A stretch of 64,000 bases of DNA from JAJDTT01 sp022827025 (GTDB lineage: Bacteria; Acidobacteriota; UBA6911; RPQK01; JAJDTT01), in the NCBI GenBank assembly GCA_965203535.1, contig OZ241897.1:310001-374000 (forward strand), read 5' to 3'. The translations under genes were made by a program, and so were the position numbers. Under the pieces are notes generated by a model. That model ran no database searches. It saw only the letters and a program-made list of their open reading frames with translations, and was not told the origin of the DNA. The stretch's first letter is position 1. Every line of letters begins with the position of its first letter. Below are positions 59,231-64,000 of this stretch, piece by piece.

Positions 59231-60517
59231 ATGTTCAACGGCAGGAAGGAACTGCTGGACAAGATTCGACTGCGAGAAGACTCCTACCTTGAAGTCAAGG
59301 AGGTCCGGTTTGCCGGTGATCGGGTAGCCCAACCACCCCGCGACTCGCTTGCCGACTCCATGGCCGCTTTCGCCAACACCCGCGGCGGCGTGCTCGTCCT
59401 GGGCATCGAGGCCGAAACGTCCGACGTCATCGGCATCCCCCTCGACCGTATTGAATCGCTGACGGACTTCGTCCGCGAAGTGTGCATCGACTCGATAGAC
59501 CCACCCGTAGAACACCTGATCATCACACATCTGCGATTGCCGGCTCCGACTGGTGAGGAACTTCCGGTCGTCAAGGTCGACGTGCCGCGGAGTCTGTTCG
59601 TCCACCGGAGTCCCGGCGGCTACCTGCACCGCGTGGCGAACTCCCGGCGGCAGATGTCCACGGCGTATCTCGGCCGCCTGTTTCAACATCGCAGCCAGAC
59701 TCACTTCATTCGATTCGACGAGCAGGTCGTTGCGCGCGCGAAACCGGACGATCTCTCATCCTGTCTCTGGGAGCGTTTTCGAACCGCTCGCTCCGGCGAC
59801 GACCGGGAGGCGTTTCTGGGCAAACTCAAGATGGCGCAGATCGACCAGGAGGGTGTGTGGAGGCCGACCGTCGCGGGTGTGCTCATGGCCAGCGAAGACC
59901 CGCGGGAATGGCTGCCCAATGCGTACGTCCAAGCCGTGGCCTACCGGGGAAACCGGATTCGACCTCGTCCGGGGACCATATATCAGTTGGATGCCGCTGA
60001 CGTCAGCGGCCCCTTGGACCGTCAGGTGATCGAGGCCTGCCGGTTCGTCGCAAAAAACATGAGAGTCGCCGCAATCAAGGACCAGGGGCGCGTCGACATT
60101 CCGCAGTTCGACATGACGGCGGTGTTCGAGGCGATCCTGAATGCCGTCGTGCATCGTGATTACTCGGTGTATGGATCCAAGGTCCGGCTGCGCCTGTTCG
60201 AGGACCGGCTGGAACTCTACTCCCCGGGCGCCATGGCCAACTCCATGACGCTCAAGAGCCTGCCCTTCATGCAGTCGTCTCGCAACGAGGCGCTCTGCAG
60301 CCTGCTGACCAAGTGTCCGGCGCCGGATGATCCCTGGCTTCATACCGATCGGCGAACCCTGATGGAAAAGCGCGGAGAAGGCGTGCCCATCATCCTGGAC
60401 CACAGCGAACGATTGTCCGGTAGAACGCCGGAGTACCGCCTGATCGGCGATGCGGAACTCCTGCTCGTGATCCATTCGGCCGGCGCCGATCAGGAGAGAG
60501 CGCCGGCGCCTGCCTGA
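59231..60517 (+). CDS. AlbA_2/Schlafen-type ATP-binding protein with GHKL-like C-terminal domain
   Basis: A 428-aa protein. Residues about 15-130 form the AlbA_2 (AAA_4 divergent) domain with EDSYLEVKEVRF, FANTRGGVLVLGIE and GGYLHRVANSRRQMS. Residues about 285-400 contain the HATPase_c_4-like region with NAVVHRDYSVYG near 301 and RGEGVPIIL near 380. Proteins of this class bind nucleic acid or act as transcription regulators and occur in many defence loci. The ATG at 59231 has a weak purine-rich leader. The large helicase gene starts 8 bases after its stop, so they form a pair. The 290 bases upstream (58944-59230) hold no gene. Confidence 0.8.
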   Translation: MFNGRKELLDKIRLREDSYLEVKEVRFAGDRVAQPPRDSLADSMAAFANTRGGVLVLGIEAETSDVIGIPLDRIESLTDFVREVCIDSIDPPVEHLIITHLRLPAPTGEELPVVKVDVPRSLFVHRSPGGYLHRVANSRRQMSTAYLGRLFQHRSQTHFIRFDEQVVARAKPDDLSSCLWERFRTARSGDDREAFLGKLKMAQIDQEGVWRPTVAGVLMASEDPREWLPNAYVQAVAYRGNRIRPRPGTIYQLDAADVSGPLDRQVIEACRFVAKNMRVAAIKDQGRVDIPQFDMTAVFEAILNAVVHRDYSVYGSKVRLRLFEDRLELYSPGAMANSMTLKSLPFMQSSRNEALCSLLTKCPAPDDPWLHTDRRTLMEKRGEGVPIILDHSERLSGRTPEYRLIGDAELLLVIHSAGADQERAPAPA

Positions 60518-60525
60518 GACACCCC

Positions 60526-63500
60526 GTGGCCCTCAACCCTGTCGCCTACACCGAGAACGCCGTCCGGAGCTTCCTCCGCTACCAGCTCACGGCCTACCCC
60601 TTCACCGACCCGAACCTGTACGCACAGATGCGGAAGCTCCTTTCGCTCGACGAGACCCGGCAATCGCCGCTTTTCAAGGGACCGTTTGTGAGTCTGTCGC
60701 GTCCGTTCCGGCAGGGCGCACCCATCGACACCCTCGTCGCCGAGAAACTCTTCCACCCGCATCTCCGCCAGCGGATACCCAACGGGATCACGCACCTCTA
60801 CAGCCACCAGGAGCGAGCCATCCGGGCCATGGCGGACGGCCGCACGACCCTCGTTTCCACCGGCACCGGGTCCGGCAAGACCGAATGCTTCCTCTACCCC
60901 ATCGTCAGCCGGTGCCTGACCCTGCGGGACCGAGGCGCGCCGCCCGGCATCAGCGCCGTCCTCGTCTACCCCATGAACGCGCTGGCGGAAGACCAGTTGA
61001 TGCGGCTGCGGGGGCTGCTGGCGGGGACGGGGATCCCGTTCGGGATCTACGTCGGCAAGACGCCGGAGCGGGAGGCGGACGTGGCGGGAGTCCGGCTGCG
61101 GCCAGGGTCGTCGCGCGCCACTTATCTGGCCCGGTTGGAGCGGGCGCGGCGCGAAGGTACGGGCGAAACGGTCTACCCTTCCGAGGAAGTCTGCTCCCGG
61201 GAGATCATGCGTACCGAGGGCCGGCAACCGAGGATTCTGCTGACCAACGTCAAGCAGCTCGAGTTGCTGCTGACTCGGCAGCAGGACATCCAGTTGTTCT
61301 CCGACGCCCGCCTGGACTACCTGGTGTTCGACGAAGCCCATACGTTCGCGGGCGCCATGGGTGCGGAGACAGCCTGTCTGATCCGGCGACTCCGTTCGTT
61401 CTGCAACGCCGACTCCGGCCATACGATCTGCGTCGCGACTTCGGCAACCATCGTCGATCACGACGATCCCGAGGCCGCACGAAAGTTCGCGTCGCGGTTC
61501 TTCGGCGTTCGTCCGGAAATGGTGGCCACGGTCGGCGAGGACTACGCGGAAGAGGTCTGGGCCGAGCCTCGTTTTCTCCCGCCGGAACCCGGCGAAGATC
61601 CCGATGCCATCCTCGACCGTTGCGTCCGAGCGGTGGAGGACGAAGACCCTTCCGGACCTGGCATCCGGGAAGCCTACCGCCTGCTCTCTGGACAGATCCT
61701 GGGCTCGGGGAGTTGGCCGGAAGCGCTGCACCTAGCGTTGTCCCGTAACGAACTCGTCTTCGGTCTGAACGAAGAATTGAGAAAACCGCGGCCGCTGGAG
61801 GAACTCCCGGAGACCCTGGAGCAACGACTGGGACGGCCGGTGACTGAAGCCGAGATCCTGGCCTGGTTGACTCTCGGCGCCGCGGCACGCCGCGAAGGCC
61901 GACCCCTGCTGCGGCCCGTGGTGCACGGGTTCGTGCGCGGCATCGGCGGCGCCGTCGTGACCTTTCCGGAGGATGCCGACGGCGCCAGACTGTGGCTCGC
62001 CGCCGAAGACCAGACCCAGGACCGGGAACCGGGGGAGAATGACGCCCACTTTCCGGTGACCACCTGCACCACTTGCGGGCAACACTACTACGTCGCCTTC
62101 CTCAAGGACTTCGAGTTCACACGGAGTCGTCCGGGCGGGGGCGAAGCCGGCCCGGGAGGTCGCTGGTGGCCGCCTCTGGAAGAGACCCTGGAGGGCAAGC
62201 GCGTCCTGCTGATCGATCACCTGATCGGCGGCGACGACGAGACCCTTCCCGCGAAACGGACGGCGCCACTTCACCTCTGCCGGAAATGCGGGGCGGCGCA
62301 TCCCCAGGCGGTTCCACGGTGTCTTTCGTGCGGCGCCGCAAGCTCCACCATACGACTCGATGCGATTCGGCAGAGCAAGAAGAAACCCGGCTACCTGACA
62401 AGCTGCCTGTCCTGCGGGTCCACGGCCCGGCCGGTGAACGGCCGCTACCGCGAACCCGCGCGGCCCGTACGGGCGATCAACGTCTCGGACGTCCACGTCC
62501 TGACCCAGGACATGGTGCACCAGGCCCAACGCCGGCGTCTCCTCGTGTTCTGCGACAACCGCCAGGACGCCGCGTTCCAGGCGGGTTGGATGAAGGACCA
62601 TGCCCGCCGTTTCCGGCTGCGGGCGCTGATGGCCGAAGGCATCCGGGAACGGCCTCGTTCGGTGGGAGATCTGACGGCCTTTCTCGACGACCTGCTGGAA
62701 GCAGACGAGACTCTCTCCCGCGCGCTGATCCCGGAGGTGTGGGAGGTGGTCCGCCGCGAGGGCGCCGGTGGACGCCACCGGCAGGAGCGTCGCAAATATC
62801 TTCGCTTCCAGGTTTTGCGCGAAGTCACGTTGACTGCCCGGCAGGCGCTCGGCCTGGAACCCTGGGGACGGATGAAGGTGGAGTACGACGGGCTTGAGGT
62901 GTCCCTGCCCTGGATTCAGGAACGGGCCCACGCCCTGGCCATCCCTCCGGAGCGCCTTCGCGAGGGGATCGCCGCCGTGCTCGACTACCTGCGGCGAAAA
63001 GGGGCCCTGTACGATCCCGAGCACGAGATCTTCACGAAACACTGGATGGAGGGTGACCGCGAGATCCAACAGGGCTACTTGCCCGGCTTCCTCCGACCCC
63101 ACGGCACCAAGCTGCGCCGCGCCGCGGCGGAAAGGAAACGCTACACCACCCAATGGCTGAGCGACCGTGGCGACACGACGTTACGCCAGGTCGCCGGGAA
63201 ATGGGGAGTGGCCCGGGAGGAGGTGGAGTCTTTCCTGGAGAACCTGTTCGACTTTCTGGTCTGGCTCCAACTGCTGGTCCCGGTACGGCTCAAGGGATCC
63301 AGGGGCCGTCCGTTGCCGAATCTTCAGGGTATCTACCAGGTGAACGCCGATCGGCTTCGGCTGAGTCCCAACCGGGGCGTCAAGCGCTGCCGGAGCTGTC
63401 GGCGCAAGACCACGCGGGACCTACCGTACGACCGCTGCCCCGCCTGGCGGTGCCAGGGGGTTTTGGAGTGGGTGCCGGAAGACGCCGACGACTACAACCT

Positions 63501-64000
63501 GCAACTGCTGGACGGCGCCTATTCGATGCTCCGTCCGGAAGAGCACACCGCCATGGTCCCGCAAGTGGAGAGGGAGCGGCTGGAGAATCTGTTCAAGGGG
63601 GCATCGGACGCGGTCAACTGCCTCGTCTGCACCCCGACGCTGGAACTCGGGATCGACATCGGTCAGCTCGACTCGGTATTGATGCGCAACGTGCCTCCGT
63701 TGCCGGCCAACTACTGGCAGCGCGCCGGACGGGCGGGAAGACGACACCGGATGGCCGTCGACATCACCTATTGCCGATCCGTCTCGCACGATCTCGCCTA
63801 TTATTCCGAGCCGCTCAAACTGCTGGACGGCAGGATCGATCCGCCGGCCTTCAATCTCCGTAACCAGACCATGGTCGCCAAACACGTCCATGCGACAGTC
63901 ATCACGGCCCTGCATCAGTCCGCCCGCGACCCCGGGCGGCCGGATGCCGAGCGGGAGGAGATCCGGGACGTTCTCGGGCTCTGCCTGCCGCGGGTTGTCT
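60526..64000 (+). CDS. Very large DEAD/DEAH helicase with zinc clusters, partial at right edge
   Basis: An open frame from GTG 60526 to the window end, at least 1158 codons, so the C terminus is missing. It is an SF2 helicase: motif I STGTGSGKTE near residue 112, YPMNALAEDQ, motif II VFDEAHTF near 268, motif III CVATSATI near 302, motif V CTPTLELGIDIG near 1034 and motif VI YWQRAGRAGRR near 1062. Between the lobes lie zinc-like clusters (CTTCGQHYY, CRKCG...CLSCG, CLSCGS) and a further CRSC near 954. This resembles DUF1998-type helicases such as MrfA or Druantia DruE. The N terminus does not look like DrmA. Paired with the AlbA_2 protein upstream. Confidence 0.8.
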   Translation, partial: MALNPVAYTENAVRSFLRYQLTAYPFTDPNLYAQMRKLLSLDETRQSPLFKGPFVSLSRPFRQGAPIDTLVAEKLFHPHLRQRIPNGITHLYSHQERAIRAMADGRTTLVSTGTGSGKTECFLYPIVSRCLTLRDRGAPPGISAVLVYPMNALAEDQLMRLRGLLAGTGIPFGIYVGKTPEREADVAGVRLRPGSSRATYLARLERARREGTGETVYPSEEVCSREIMRTEGRQPRILLTNVKQLELLLTRQQDIQLFSDARLDYLVFDEAHTFAGAMGAETACLIRRLRSFCNADSGHTICVATSATIVDHDDPEAARKFASRFFGVRPEMVATVGEDYAEEVWAEPRFLPPEPGEDPDAILDRCVRAVEDEDPSGPGIREAYRLLSGQILGSGSWPEALHLALSRNELVFGLNEELRKPRPLEELPETLEQRLGRPVTEAEILAWLTLGAAARREGRPLLRPVVHGFVRGIGGAVVTFPEDADGARLWLAAEDQTQDREPGENDAHFPVTTCTTCGQHYYVAFLKDFEFTRSRPGGGEAGPGGRWWPPLEETLEGKRVLLIDHLIGGDDETLPAKRTAPLHLCRKCGAAHPQAVPRCLSCGAASSTIRLDAIRQSKKKPGYLTSCLSCGSTARPVNGRYREPARPVRAINVSDVHVLTQDMVHQAQRRRLLVFCDNRQDAAFQAGWMKDHARRFRLRALMAEGIRERPRSVGDLTAFLDDLLEADETLSRALIPEVWEVVRREGAGGRHRQERRKYLRFQVLREVTLTARQALGLEPWGRMKVEYDGLEVSLPWIQERAHALAIPPERLREGIAAVLDYLRRKGALYDPEHEIFTKHWMEGDREIQQGYLPGFLRPHGTKLRRAAAERKRYTTQWLSDRGDTTLRQVAGKWGVAREEVESFLENLFDFLVWLQLLVPVRLKGSRGRPLPNLQGIYQVNADRLRLSPNRGVKRCRSCRRKTTRDLPYDRCPAWRCQGVLEWVPEDADDYNLQLLDGAYSMLRPEEHTAMVPQVERERLENLFKGASDAVNCLVCTPTLELGIDIGQLDSVLMRNVPPLPANYWQRAGRAGRRHRMAVDITYCRSVSHDLAYYSEPLKLLDGRIDPPAFNLRNQTMVAKHVHATVITALHQSARDPGRPDAEREEIRDVLGLCLPRVV

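Noticed and set aside
60526..64000. The helicase as DrmA, completing a DISARM system with drmD at 35.8 kb
   Set aside because: Its N terminus and zinc clusters differ from what I know of DrmA, and it is 14 kb away beyond two repeat-bounded cassettes and paired with an AlbA_2 gene.

Overview
The window is GC-rich bacterial chromosome with no rRNA, tRNA or CRISPR array that I can see. Paired DUF1549/DUF1553 and DUF1501 genes, a Tat-exported Gfo/Idh/MocA protein, an FG-GAP propeller, HEAT proteins with c-type haem motifs and UbiD suggest an Acidobacteriota (or Planctomycetota/Verrucomicrobiota-like) heterotroph. This placement is an inference, since no marker gene is present.

Left part (1-33.6 kb), mostly ordinary metabolism: VapBC; a PSCyt/DUF1501 pair; a zinc alcohol dehydrogenase; an operon of periplasmic binding protein, Cache/HAMP-like membrane protein and OFA-type MFS transporter; a bc1-like pair (Rieske plus cytochrome b fused to a dihaem cytochrome c) followed by a putative lipoprotein glycosidase and an SDR; Gfo/Idh/MocA; a DUF1972 glycosyltransferase; ArfB; a second VapBC; O-antigen ligase; the FG-GAP protein; LysA; a YjbQ-like protein; HEAT proteins; UbiD; endonuclease IV.

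Right part (33.6-64 kb), a defence island: an aquaporin and an orphan Phd antitoxin, then a DISARM-like cassette (DrmD helicase, small ORF, 1778-aa adenine methyltransferase, AAA ATPase) without drmA, drmB or drmC; a membrane protein; a XRE-RES toxin-antitoxin; an AT-richer three-gene operon (HicB-like, RlaP-type nucleotidyltransferase, a third gene cut by a MITE); a single-chain primase-helicase-DUF559 protein (TOTE-like); a XRE-ImmA/IrrE regulator divergent from a KAP NTPase coupled to a NACHT-LRR (NLR-like) protein; and an AlbA_2/GHKL protein followed by a very large zinc-cluster DEAD/DEAH helicase that runs off the right edge.

Several repeat families run through the window. (1) A 166-bp foldback MITE in three full copies, one 43-bp-core mini-copy and one solo end, usually close to gene starts. 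(2) GC-rich hairpins with variable stems and TTTCC/GGAAA-like loops, including a three-copy tandem array of about 195 bp. (3) A repeat of about 222 bp in three direct copies (34.2, 46.3 and 53.2 kb) that brackets successive defence cassettes. The best candidates for undescribed biology are the KAP/NACHT-LRR operon, the reduced DrmD-methylase-ATPase cassette, the AlbA_2-helicase pair and the repeat-bounded layout of the island.
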